Both the position numbers and the translations under genes were made by a program. The notes below the pieces were generated by a model. That model was not told where the DNA came from and did no database searches. It saw only the letters and a list, made by a program, of their open reading frames with translations. Below, piece after piece: positions 1 to 5,306 of a DNA stretch of 5,306 nucleotides. The stretch lies in assembly GCA_027489195.1 (NCBI GenBank), contig JAIYAG010000627.1:1-5306 (forward strand), read 5' to 3'. The DNA comes from Burkholderiales bacterium. GTDB lineage: Bacteria; Pseudomonadota; Gammaproteobacteria; Burkholderiales; Burkholderiaceae_E. Positions within the stretch are counted from its first letter, which is position 1; each line of letters opens with the position of its first letter.

Positions 1-252
1 CGCACCGCGCAGATCGACGTCGCCAAGCAGCTCTCCGGGCTGGGCACGGTGCTGCGCCTGAACAACGAGCAGGTCGTCGAGCACATGACCAAGCTGGCCG
101 AGTCGACGCAGCAGCACAGCGCGATGGCCGGCATGGTCGCGCAGGAAATCCGGTCCCTGAAGGGCGGCATCGGGCGCGAGGTCCGCAAGGAGCTCCGCGA
201 GGCCGTGGGACAGATCAACGCCGCGTCTTCCGGCGCGGCCCAGGACGATTGA
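1..252 (+). CDS. C-terminal end of an unrecognised protein (5' truncated by the window)
   Basis: The frame is open from base 1 to a TGA at 250-252 and gives 83 residues. A GTG at 49 could in principle start a 67-residue protein, but the frame continues upstream without interruption and no clear ribosome binding site precedes the GTG. I therefore read this as the tail of a longer gene. The residues look helical and amphipathic, with a strongly charged segment (EIRSLKGGIGREVRKELREA) followed by a small polar tail ending in AAQDD. There is no membrane segment or cysteine in the visible part and no motif that I recognise. It lies 97 bases upstream of a giant RTX gene on the same strand. Such neighbours can be secretion or envelope-energising proteins (for example MotA/TolQ-like or OmpA-like), but nothing visible proves that here. 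Coding status is fairly sure; function is unknown. Confidence 0.75.
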   Translation, partial: RTAQIDVAKQLSGLGTVLRLNNEQVVEHMTKLAESTQQHSAMAGMVAQEIRSLKGGIGREVRKELREAVGQINAASSGAAQDD

Positions 253-278
253 CTGAGCGTCCCCACCTCCGCCGAGAC

Positions 279-307
279 GCCCGGGCCACTCCCGGGCTTC
301 TTGGTTT
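279..307 (+). terminator. Terminator-like GC hairpin downstream of the first gene
   Basis: A perfect 7-bp inverted repeat (GCCCGGG at 279-285, CCCGGGC at 291-297) encloses a 5-base loop and is followed by TTCTTGGTTT at 298-307. It begins 26 bases after the stop codon of the upstream gene. This has the form of a Rho-independent terminator, although the T tract is interrupted by C and G. It suggests that the two genes are at least partly separate transcription units. The hairpin ends only 52 bases before the RTX gene start, so it could instead act as a leaky terminator or leader element for that gene. Confidence 0.6.
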
Positions 308-312
308 CGGGA
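308..312 (+). promoter_or_regulatory. Possible ribosome binding site for the short leader ORF
   Basis: CGGGA at 308-312 lies 5 bases before an ATG at 318. By contrast, the RTX gene's own ATG at 350 has only a weak GAG (338-340) at a suitable distance. If this is a real Shine-Dalgarno site, ribosomes would load at 318 and reach 350 by coupling. The match is short and unproven. Confidence 0.3.
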
Positions 313-317
313 CAGTC

Positions 318-353
318 ATGAACGCAGCACCGACATCGAGCGCACCGACATGA
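318..353 (+). CDS. Possible 11-codon leader peptide overlapping the RTX gene start
   Basis: ATG at 318 opens a frame encoding MNAAPTSSAPT that ends at TGA 351-353. The stop overlaps the ATG of the RTX gene (350-352) in an ATGA arrangement, which is typical of translational coupling. The ATG at 318 has the better upstream ribosome-binding match. The peptide has no recognisable function and no clear attenuator codon run. It may be chance, since short ORFs are easy to find. Another reading is that ATG 318 is irrelevant and 350 is used directly. Confidence 0.3.
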   Translation: MNAAPTSSAPT

Positions 354-3300
354 GCACCAGCAACGACTCCTCGCAATCCGCCAAGATCGTCAAGGCCTCG
401 GACGGCGTCTACAAGGTCGACGTGCCGCGCAGCGCGGTCGCGACCGTGCAGGCGGCCGACCTGGACCTGGTGCTGGTGCTCAAGGACGGCACGAAGATCG
501 TGCTGGCCAACGCGGCGATCGACGCGATGGACGCCAAGCCGCCGATGGTGAACTTCCTCGACGGCAAGCAGCTGCCGTCGCCGGAGCTGCTCGCCGAGGT
601 CGGCAAGGTCGACAAGGTCAAGTACTCGATGCAGTCGGTCTCCTCGGCCGAGTCGCAGCAGACGGCCGCGGGCGAGGCCGACGGCAAGCGCAAGGGCGCC
701 ACGTCCGACGCGGACGCCCAGCGCCGCGGCGCGGAATCCGATGCCGAGAAGACCGGCGGCGCGGCCGCCGGCGAGCGGGCCGGCGCGCCGGTGCCGCAGG
801 CGGCCCAGAGCCAGACCGAGCAGCAGGCCGCCAAGGCCAGCAAGGGCAAGGGCGACTTCGATGATCCGCCCCCGCTGCCGGGCGCGCCGCCCAAGGAGCT
901 GTCGCCGTTCAACTCGGTGCCGATGAAGCAGGGCGTCGCCGTGCAGAAGCCGCCGGCCGAGGAGGCGCCGCCGCCGGAGCCGGAGCCCGCGCCGCCGCCG
1001 CCGCCGCCGCCCGCGCCGCCTTCGCCGACGCCGCTGACGGTGTCGCTGCCGCCGAAGCCCATTCTCGACATGAAGCTGGTCAACCTCGTCGGCGCGAAGA
1101 CCGAGACGCTGGCCGGTGGCGGCGTGAGGCTGCAGGGCTCGGGCGGCGTCGCCGGTTCGGACACCGACGTGAACCCGAACGTGCAGTCGGCCGCGGAGCA
1201 GCTGCGCGGCACGGCCTTCGACGATGTCATCGAGGGCGACTCGGGGGCCGTCGCCGACGGCTTCTTCGCCAAGGTGCTGACCCTGTCGCTGCTGGGCGCG
1301 AGCGACGTCTTCGCGCTAACGCTCACCGGCCTGCCGACCGGCTTCACGGTGTCGAATGCGACCCAGCAGGCCGACGGCAGCTGGAAGGTGAACGTCGGCG
1401 CGGACACCGACCTGTCGGCCCTGAACCTCACGATCACCTACCCGGTGTCGGACACCGCGGTGGCCTCGCGCTTCACGCTCGGCGTGAACGTGACGCTGGC
1501 CGACATCGAGGGCAACACCGACACGGTGTCGCGCAACATCGACGTGCTGATGCAGGAGGTGAATTCGGCGGCCGACCTGCTGACCATCGACCCCGTCACC
1601 GGCGACCCGGTGTTCGTGCTGCCGCTGCGCGGCCTGGCCGACGAGATCCGGGCCGGCGCGGGCAACGACGTGGTGCGCGGCCAGGCCGGCAGCGATCGGC
1701 TGTACGGCGACGCCGGCGACGACCAGCTCTTCGGCGGCGTCGGCGACGACCTGCTGGTGGGCGGCGCGGGCGCCGACATCCTGGACGGCGGCACCGGCAA
1801 CGACACCGCGAGCTGGGCCGACGCCACCGGCAGCGTCCGCATCGACCTCGGGGCCCAGACGGTGGCCGGCACGGGCGCCGCGGGCGACTCGATCACCTCG
1901 ATCGAGCGCGCCATCGGCGGTGCCTTCGACGACGAGCTGCGCGGCGATGCCGGCGTGAACCGGCTCGAGGGCGGCGGCGGGGACGACACGATCGCCGGCC
2001 GGGGCGGCGCCGACATGCTGCTGGGCGGCGCCGGCCTCGACACGCTCGACTACAGCGATTCCTCGGCACGCGTGCTGGTCAGCCTGGAATCGGGCACGGC
2101 CACCGGCGGCGACGCGCAGGGCGACGTCGTGTCGGGGTTCGAGAACGTCGTCGGCTCGGCCTTCGACGATCGGCTGGTGGGTGATGCCGGTGCCAACGAG
2201 CTCGAGGGCCGCAGCGGCGACGACACGCTCGACGGCGGCGCGGGCGCGGACGTGCTCGACGGCGGCGCGGGCGTGGACACCGCCGACTACTCGGCCTCGC
2301 AGCTCGCGGTGAACGTGGATGCGCGGGCCGGCACCGGCAGCGGCGGCGACGCCGAGGGCGACACGCTGGTCAGCATCGAGAACATCACGGGCGGTGCAGC
2401 CGGCGACGTGCTCGCCGGCGACGACTCGGCGAGCGTGCTCAACGGCGGCGCGGGCAACGACCGGCTGGAAGGCCGGGGCGGCGACGACACCCTGGTCGGC
2501 GGCACCGGTGACGATGCGCTGCTCGGCGGCGCTGGCACGGACACGCTGCTCGGCGGCGACGGCGTGGACACCGCGCGCTACGACGACGCGACCGGCGCCG
2601 TGCAGGTCTTCCTCGACGGCACGCAGGGCATCGGCGACATCGCCGAGGGCGACCGGCTGATCGGCGTCGAGAACCTCGTCGGCGGCACCTTCGCCGACCG
2701 GCTGGTGGGCGACACCGCCGCCAACCGGATCGAGGGCGGCGCGGGCAACGACACGCTCGTGGGCGGCGGCGGCGCCGACTCGCTCGACGGCGGCGCGGAC
2801 GTCGACACCGCCGACTACAGCGCATCGGGTGCGGGCGTGAACGTCGACCTGACGCGCACGGGCTCCCAGGTCGGCGGCGACGCCGACGGGGACACCCTCG
2901 CCCGGATCGAGGACGTCAAGGGGTCGGCCTATGCCGACGTCCTGCGCGGCGACGGCGCGGCCAACCGGCTCGAGGCCGGTGCCGGCGACGACCGGCTCGA
3001 CGGTGGCCTCGGCGACGACGTGCTGCTCGGCGGCGACGGCGACGACGTCCTCGTCGGCGGCCTGGGTGCCGACCAGCTGATCGGCAATGCCGGCCGGAAC
3101 ACGGTCGACTACTCGGACTCCGCCGCCGGCGTGTCCATCGACCTGACCGGCGCGACGGCTGCCAGCGGCGGCTCCGCCGAGGGCGACACGCTGTCCGGCA
3201 TCCAGGACGTGATCGGCAGCGATCTCAACGACAGCTTCGTCTCGTCTTCCGCGGGCAACATCATCGCCGGCGGCCTGGGCACGGACGCGGTGTCCTATGC

Positions 3301-5306
3301 GGCCTCCACCGGCGCGGTCACCGTCGACCTGAACGTCGCCGGCGTGCAGACCGGCGGCTTCGCGCAGAACGACCGGCTGAGCGGCATCGAGAACCTCGTG
3401 GGCTCGGGCTTCGGCGACACGCTGTCCGGCAACGCGGGCGCGAACCGGCTCGAAGGCGGCGGCGGCGACGACCGGCTCGTCGGGCGTGGCGGCGCCGACC
3501 AGCTCGTCGGCGGCCAGGGCTCGGACACGGCCTCGTATGCCGACTCCCTCGGCGGTGTCAACGTCTCGCTCGCCAGCGGCACGGGCAGCGGCGGCGACGC
3601 GCAGGGCGACACGCTCACCGAAGTGGAGAACCTCCTCGGCTCGACCCTCGGCGACGTGCTGATCGGCGACGGCGCGATCAACCGCCTCGAGGGCGGCGGC
3701 GGCGACGACCGTCTGCGCGGCGGCGCGGGCGGCGACACGCTCGAAGGCGGCACGGGTGTCGACACCGTCGACTACGCGGGCTCGGGCGCGGCCGTGGTGG
3801 TGGACCTGGCGTCCACCGGGCTGCAGGTCGGCGGCGACGCGGCCGGCGACACGCTGTCGGGCATCGAGAACGCCACCGGCTCGTCGAACAACGACACGCT
3901 GCGCGGCACCAGCGGTGCCAACGTCCTGGAGGGCGCCGCGGGCGACGACCTGCTCGAGGGCCGCGAGGGTGCGGACACGCTCGAGGGCGGCGACGGCAAC
4001 GACACCGCGACGTACGCCGACTCGCTCGTCGGCGTGCAGGTCGACCTGGCGCTCCTCGGTGCCCAGGTCTCGTCCGGCGACGCGTCGGGCGACGTGCTGA
4101 ACGAGATCGAGAGCCTGACCGGCTCGGCGCAGAACGACCGGCTGTCCGGCACCTCGGACGCGAACCGCCTGAACGGCGGCGCGGGCAACGACGTGCTCGA
4201 CGGCCGCGGCGGCGCGGACACGCTGATCGGCGGCGGCGGCACCGACACCGTGACCTACGCGGGCTCCTCGGCGGGCGTCCAGGTGGACCTGGATGTCGCG
4301 GGCGCGCAGACCTCGACGGGCGACGCGTCGGGCGACGTGCTCTCGGCGATCGACAACCTCACCGGCAGCCGCCAGGACGACACGCTGCGCGGCAGTGCCG
4401 GCGTGAACCTGCTCGACGGCGGCGAGGGCAACGACACCCTCGAGGGGCGCGGCGGTGCCGACACCCTCATCGGCGGCACGGGCACCGACACCGCCGTCTA
4501 CACCTCGTCGATCGCGGGCGTCACCGTGCGGCTGGACGGCGTGGCGGGCGCCGGCGGCGACGCGCAGGGCGACATCCTGTCGGGCATCGAGAACGTGGTC
4601 GGATCGGGCCTGAACGACCGGCTCTTCGCCTCGTCGAGCGGCAACGTCCTCGACGGCGCGGGCGGCACCGACTGGGTCGACTACTCGCTGGCCGACGCCG
4701 CGGTCCGCGTGGACCTGTCGTCGGCCGCGCAGGCGGCCACGGGCGCGGGCTGGGCGACGAACGACACCCTGACCAACATCGAGAACGTCGAGGGCTCGAC
4801 CTTCAACGACACCCTCTCCGGCAATGCAGCGGCGAACACGCTGTCGGGCGGCAGCGGCGACGACGTGCTCGAGGGCAGGGACGGCGCCGATGCGATCGTC
4901 GGCGGCGACGGGCTCGACACCGCGAGCTACGCGTCCTCCACGCTCGGGGTGACCGTCGACCTGACGGTGACGGGCGCGCAGGGCGGGGTCGGCGACGGCG
5001 CCGGGGACGTGCTGACGAACATCGAGAACCTCACCGGCTCGATCGAGAACGACACGCTGCGGGGCGACGCCCTGGCCAACCGGCTGGATGGCGGCGACGG
5101 CAACGACACGCTCGAGGGCCGCGGCGGCGCGGACGTGCTGGTCGGCGGCAGCGGCGGCGACACGGCGAGCTATCAGAACTCGGCGCAGGGCGTCACCGTC
5201 GACCTGAACCTGAGCACCGCGCAGGTCAGCGCGGGCGACGCCTCGGGCGACATCCTGCAGAGCATCGGCAACCTGTCGGGCTCCGCGCAGGCCGATACCC
5301 TGTCCG
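350..5306 (+). CDS. Giant RTX (calcium-binding repeat) protein, probable type I secreted adhesin; 3' truncated
   Basis: The frame is open from ATG 350 to the right edge, giving 1652 complete codons with no stop. ATG 350 is the first usable start: going upstream in frame there is no ATG, GTG or TTG before the TGA at 254-256. Visible domains are a BapA-prefix-like domain (about 12-60), a hydrophilic linker with TAAG (105-108), a Pro-rich region (201-228), a lone RTX-like motif (285-297), a beta-sandwich candidate (about 304-404), and tandem RTX modules from 436 onward. GGxGxDxLx nonapeptides are known to form Ca2+-filled beta-rolls that fold after export through type I (ABC/HlyD/TolC) systems. 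There is no N-terminal Sec signal peptide, which fits type I export directed by a C-terminal signal not seen here. The protein is acidic and lacks cysteine, as is usual for such adhesins. Role in attachment or biofilm is inferred; an S-layer-like or other extracellular RTX protein is possible. RTX identity is very secure. Confidence 0.93.
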   Translation, partial: MSTSNDSSQSAKIVKASDGVYKVDVPRSAVATVQAADLDLVLVLKDGTKIVLANAAIDAMDAKPPMVNFLDGKQLPSPELLAEVGKVDKVKYSMQSVSSAESQQTAAGEADGKRKGATSDADAQRRGAESDAEKTGGAAAGERAGAPVPQAAQSQTEQQAAKASKGKGDFDDPPPLPGAPPKELSPFNSVPMKQGVAVQKPPAEEAPPPEPEPAPPPPPPPAPPSPTPLTVSLPPKPILDMKLVNLVGAKTETLAGGGVRLQGSGGVAGSDTDVNPNVQSAAEQLRGTAFDDVIEGDSGAVADGFFAKVLTLSLLGASDVFALTLTGLPTGFTVSNATQQADGSWKVNVGADTDLSALNLTITYPVSDTAVASRFTLGVNVTLADIEGNTDTVSRNIDVLMQEVNSAADLLTIDPVTGDPVFVLPLRGLADEIRAGAGNDVVRGQAGSDRLYGDAGDDQLFGGVGDDLLVGGAGADILDGGTGNDTASWADATGSVRIDLGAQTVAGTGAAGDSITSIERAIGGAFDDELRGDAGVNRLEGGGGDDTIAGRGGADMLLGGAGLDTLDYSDSSARVLVSLESGTATGGDAQGDVVSGFENVVGSAFDDRLVGDAGANELEGRSGDDTLDGGAGADVLDGGAGVDTADYSASQLAVNVDARAGTGSGGDAEGDTLVSIENITGGAAGDVLAGDDSASVLNGGAGNDRLEGRGGDDTLVGGTGDDALLGGAGTDTLLGGDGVDTARYDDATGAVQVFLDGTQGIGDIAEGDRLIGVENLVGGTFADRLVGDTAANRIEGGAGNDTLVGGGGADSLDGGADVDTADYSASGAGVNVDLTRTGSQVGGDADGDTLARIEDVKGSAYADVLRGDGAANRLEAGAGDDRLDGGLGDDVLLGGDGDDVLVGGLGADQLIGNAGRNTVDYSDSAAGVSIDLTGATAASGGSAEGDTLSGIQDVIGSDLNDSFVSSSAGNIIAGGLGTDAVSYAASTGAVTVDLNVAGVQTGGFAQNDRLSGIENLVGSGFGDTLSGNAGANRLEGGGGDDRLVGRGGADQLVGGQGSDTASYADSLGGVNVSLASGTGSGGDAQGDTLTEVENLLGSTLGDVLIGDGAINRLEGGGGDDRLRGGAGGDTLEGGTGVDTVDYAGSGAAVVVDLASTGLQVGGDAAGDTLSGIENATGSSNNDTLRGTSGANVLEGAAGDDLLEGREGADTLEGGDGNDTATYADSLVGVQVDLALLGAQVSSGDASGDVLNEIESLTGSAQNDRLSGTSDANRLNGGAGNDVLDGRGGADTLIGGGGTDTVTYAGSSAGVQVDLDVAGAQTSTGDASGDVLSAIDNLTGSRQDDTLRGSAGVNLLDGGEGNDTLEGRGGADTLIGGTGTDTAVYTSSIAGVTVRLDGVAGAGGDAQGDILSGIENVVGSGLNDRLFASSSGNVLDGAGGTDWVDYSLADAAVRVDLSSAAQAATGAGWATNDTLTNIENVEGSTFNDTLSGNAAANTLSGGSGDDVLEGRDGADAIVGGDGLDTASYASSTLGVTVDLTVTGAQGGVGDGAGDVLTNIENLTGSIENDTLRGDALANRLDGGDGNDTLEGRGGADVLVGGSGGDTASYQNSAQGVTVDLNLSTAQVSAGDASGDILQSIGNLSGSAQADTLS
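383..529 (+). other. N-terminal BapA-prefix-like domain of the RTX protein
   Basis: Residues 12-60 read KIVKASDGVYKV, then VPRSAVATV, then LVLVLKDGTKIVLANAAI. The pattern of a short beta-rich segment, an 'AVATVQ' strand, then 'DLVLxLKDGxxIVLxN' resembles the small prefix domain at the N-terminus of BapA-type biofilm proteins, where a similar DLVVTLKDG-like strand pair occurs. The family is known from large type I secreted adhesins. The segment after it (61-95, PPMVNFLDGKQLPSPELLAE) is still fairly ordered, and the sequence turns hydrophilic after about residue 96. The assignment is from memory of the pattern, without a profile search. A different small periplasmic-retention fold is the main alternative. 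Confidence 0.5.
662..673 (+). other. TAAG tetrapeptide, candidate LapG-type protease site
   Basis: The codons ACG GCC GCG GGC encode Thr-Ala-Ala-Gly at residues 105-108, just after the ordered N-terminal domain and at the start of a flexible linker. LapG-family periplasmic cysteine proteases cut LapA-type adhesins between the two alanines of such a motif, about 108 residues from the N-terminus in Pseudomonas fluorescens LapA as I recall. Position and context match. A second AAAG lies at residues 138-141 (761-772). The linker is alanine-rich, so chance is a real alternative, and no lapG or lapD gene is in the window. Confidence 0.4.
950..1033 (+). other. Proline-rich linker of the RTX protein
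   Basis: Residues 201-228 are mostly Pro, Ala and Glu, with PPPEPEP followed by an uninterrupted run of seven prolines (215-221) and then APPSPTP. A smaller PPPLPGAPP cluster precedes it at 173-181. Such segments form stiff extended rods and could span the periplasm, the outer-membrane pore or the peptidoglycan between a retained N-terminus and the exported repeats. Runs of three or more prolines usually need elongation factor P for efficient translation. Confidence 0.8.
992..1009 (+). repeat. (CCG)6 trinucleotide tract
   Basis: Six perfect CCG units encode six of the seven consecutive prolines, and the seventh codon is CCC. Gain or loss of units by replication slippage would stay in frame and change only the length of the proline rod. 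Confidence 0.85.
1259..1561 (+). other. Ig/cadherin-like beta-sandwich candidate domain of the RTX protein
   Basis: Residues about 304-404 alternate hydrophobic and polar residues as in beta strands and contain the signature order LTLTGLPTGFTVSNATQQ, then DGSWKVNV, then DLSALNLTITYP, ending in a strand pair (FTLGVNVTL, SRNIDVLM). The 'GLPxGxTVS...ADGSWxV...LxxLxLTxP' order is common in the Ig-like repeats of large type I secreted adhesins. Only one copy is seen. It sits between a lone RTX-like motif (LRGTAFDDVIEGD, 285-297) and the main array. The exact fold family is not certain. Confidence 0.55.
1655..1816 (+). repeat. First RTX block: six nonapeptides, atypical ending
   Basis: GAGNDVVRG, QAGSDRLYG, DAGDDQLFG, GVGDDLLVG, GAGADILDG and GTGNDTASW follow one another without a gap. 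The block ends in Trp where every other module has Tyr. Its following spacer (GTGAAGDSITSIERAIGG) lacks the GGDAxGD form of the others. It looks like an end-capping or older, diverged unit. Confidence 0.85.
2420..2581 (+). repeat. Long RTX block with six nonapeptides (module 4)
   Basis: DDSASVLNG, GAGNDRLEG, RGGDDTLVG, GTGDDALLG, GAGTDTLLG and GDGVDTARY form three beta-roll turns instead of two. The pitch to the previous module is 97 codons, 18 more than the standard 79. The extra pair could have come from duplication of the adjacent GxGxDxLLG pair. Confidence 0.85.
2951..3112 (+). repeat. Long RTX block with six nonapeptides (module 6)
   Basis: DGAANRLEA, GAGDDRLDG, GLGDDVLLG, GDGDDVLVG, GLGADQLIG and NAGRNTVDY form three turns. 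The pitch is 98 codons. The final unit is unusual in having Asn where the calcium-binding Asp normally stands (GRNTVDY in place of GxDTxxY). Confidence 0.85.
3245..3298 (+). repeat. Short variant RTX block with two nonapeptides (module 7)
   Basis: Only SSAGNIIAG and GLGTDAVSY are present, giving a 62-codon pitch. The block follows FVS, so it carries a Ser run before GN, and the spacer after it has GGFAQNDRL in place of GGDAxGDTL. Module 13 shares these traits. Confidence 0.85.
4016..4501 (+). repeat. Closely related modules 11 and 12 (243-bp direct repeats)
   Basis: Two consecutive 81-codon units lie between the anchor tyrosines at 4013, 4256 and 4499. They share RGGADTLIGG followed by GTDT, and their spacers carry GDASGDVL. 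A 23-base tract at 4076-4098 recurs exactly at 4319-4341, an offset of 243 bases, equal to the module pitch. This is the best visible case for recent duplication or gene conversion between neighbours. Confidence 0.7.
4631..4684 (+). repeat. Short variant RTX block with two nonapeptides (module 13)
   Basis: SSSGNVLDG and AGGTDWVDY follow FA, giving a 61-codon pitch. The spacer after it has GAGWATNDTL in place of GGDAxGDTL. This is the same combination of missing turn, Ser run and ND-type spacer as module 7, six modules earlier. Confidence 0.85.

Larger units (their letters stand above)
1655..5306 (+). repeat. Tandem RTX module array (at least 15 modules, continues beyond the window)
   Basis: Each module has a run of GGxGxDxLx nonapeptides ending in DTxxY, then a 43-46 residue spacer of the form GVxVDL, GGDAxGDxL, SGIENxxGS, DxLxG, xANxLEG. 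The anchor Tyr codons start at 2051, 2288, 2579, 2816, 3110, 3296, 3536, 3773, 4013, 4256, 4499, 4682, 4928 and 5171; the first module has Trp at 1814 instead. Successive pitches are 79, 79, 97, 79, 98, 62, 80, 79, 80, 81, 81, 61, 82 and 81 codons. I count 62 nonapeptides in blocks of 6, 4, 4, 6, 4, 6, 2, 4, 4, 4, 4, 4, 2, 4, 4. A sixteenth module begins at the edge (AQADTLS). The nonapeptides bind Ca2+ in a parallel beta-roll. The DNA copies have diverged, though short identical tracts remain. Confidence 0.93.

Noticed and set aside
49..252. Independent small gene starting at GTG 49
   Set aside because: The same frame is open to base 1 with compatible coding sequence and no clear ribosome binding site before GTG 49, so a truncated longer gene is more likely.
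298..349. Promoter in the gap before the RTX gene (TTGGTT at 301-306 as a -35)
   Set aside because: No credible -10 element lies at 16-18 bases downstream, so it cannot be supported by sequence alone.
741..926. Plus-strand 61-codon frame rich in Arg and Pro
   Set aside because: It is an out-of-frame shadow inside the RTX linker, with an Arg/Pro/Ala composition typical of off-frame reading of GC-rich DNA.
409..1437. 342-codon open frame on the minus strand
   Set aside because: It lies wholly antisense to the N-terminal part of the RTX gene, is a low-complexity Ser/Pro/Ala/Gly translation, and is open because stop codons are rare in high-GC DNA.
2319..2660. Plus-strand 113-codon frame, also a similar one at 3756-4100
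   Set aside because: Both are alternate-frame readings of the RTX repeats, with Arg/Thr/Ala-rich repetitive translation.
1438..5163. Series of minus-strand open frames with similar starts (MST/MSV followed by PPSS-rich sequence)
   Set aside because: They recur at the RTX module pitch and are the reverse complement of the repeated nonapeptide codons. Their similarity to each other comes from the sense-strand repeats.
1655..5306. CRISPR-like or non-coding tandem array
   Set aside because: The repeats keep one reading frame, differ mainly by conservative amino-acid changes, and match the RTX consensus, so they are protein repeats.

Overview
The window is high-GC DNA with strong G/C preference at third codon positions. 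It suggests a Gram-negative proteobacterium; Burkholderiales (Betaproteobacteria) is my best guess. That guess rests on composition and gene type only, since no phylogenetic marker is present. All supported coding sequence is on the + strand.

Layout: (1) 1-252 is the 3' end of an unrecognised gene encoding a charged, probably helical C-terminus. (2) 253-349 is a short intergenic gap with a terminator-like GC hairpin (279-307) and a possible 11-codon leader ORF (318-353). The leader's stop overlaps the next start as ATGA. (3) From 350 to the right edge runs one uninterrupted reading frame of at least 1652 codons that continues beyond the window. It encodes a giant RTX protein, most likely a type I secreted surface or biofilm adhesin.

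The visible RTX protein has, in order: a small N-terminal domain resembling the BapA-type prefix module (about residues 12-60); a hydrophilic Ala/Ser/Glu/Lys linker holding a TAAG tetrapeptide at residues 105-108; a Pro-rich stretch with seven consecutive prolines (201-228); a lone RTX-like motif (285-297); one Ig/cadherin-like beta-sandwich candidate (about 304-404); and an array of at least 15 tandem modules from residue 436 to the edge. Each module pairs a block of GGxGxDxLx calcium-binding nonapeptides, ending in DTxxY, with a 43-46 residue spacer (GVxVDL...GDAxGDxLxxIENxxGSxxxDxLxG). No cysteine appears in the visible 1652 residues, and only one lysine follows residue 436.

Most notable points: the TAAG motif sits about where LapG-type periplasmic proteases cut LapA-type adhesins; nonapeptide blocks occur only in even numbers (2, 4 or 6), as expected if only whole beta-roll turns are gained or lost; and two short variant modules six units apart share several idiosyncrasies, hinting at a higher-order repeat. 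The secretion apparatus, any LapD/LapG-like regulators and the C-terminal secretion signal all lie outside the window. The 'adhesin' role is therefore an inference from architecture.
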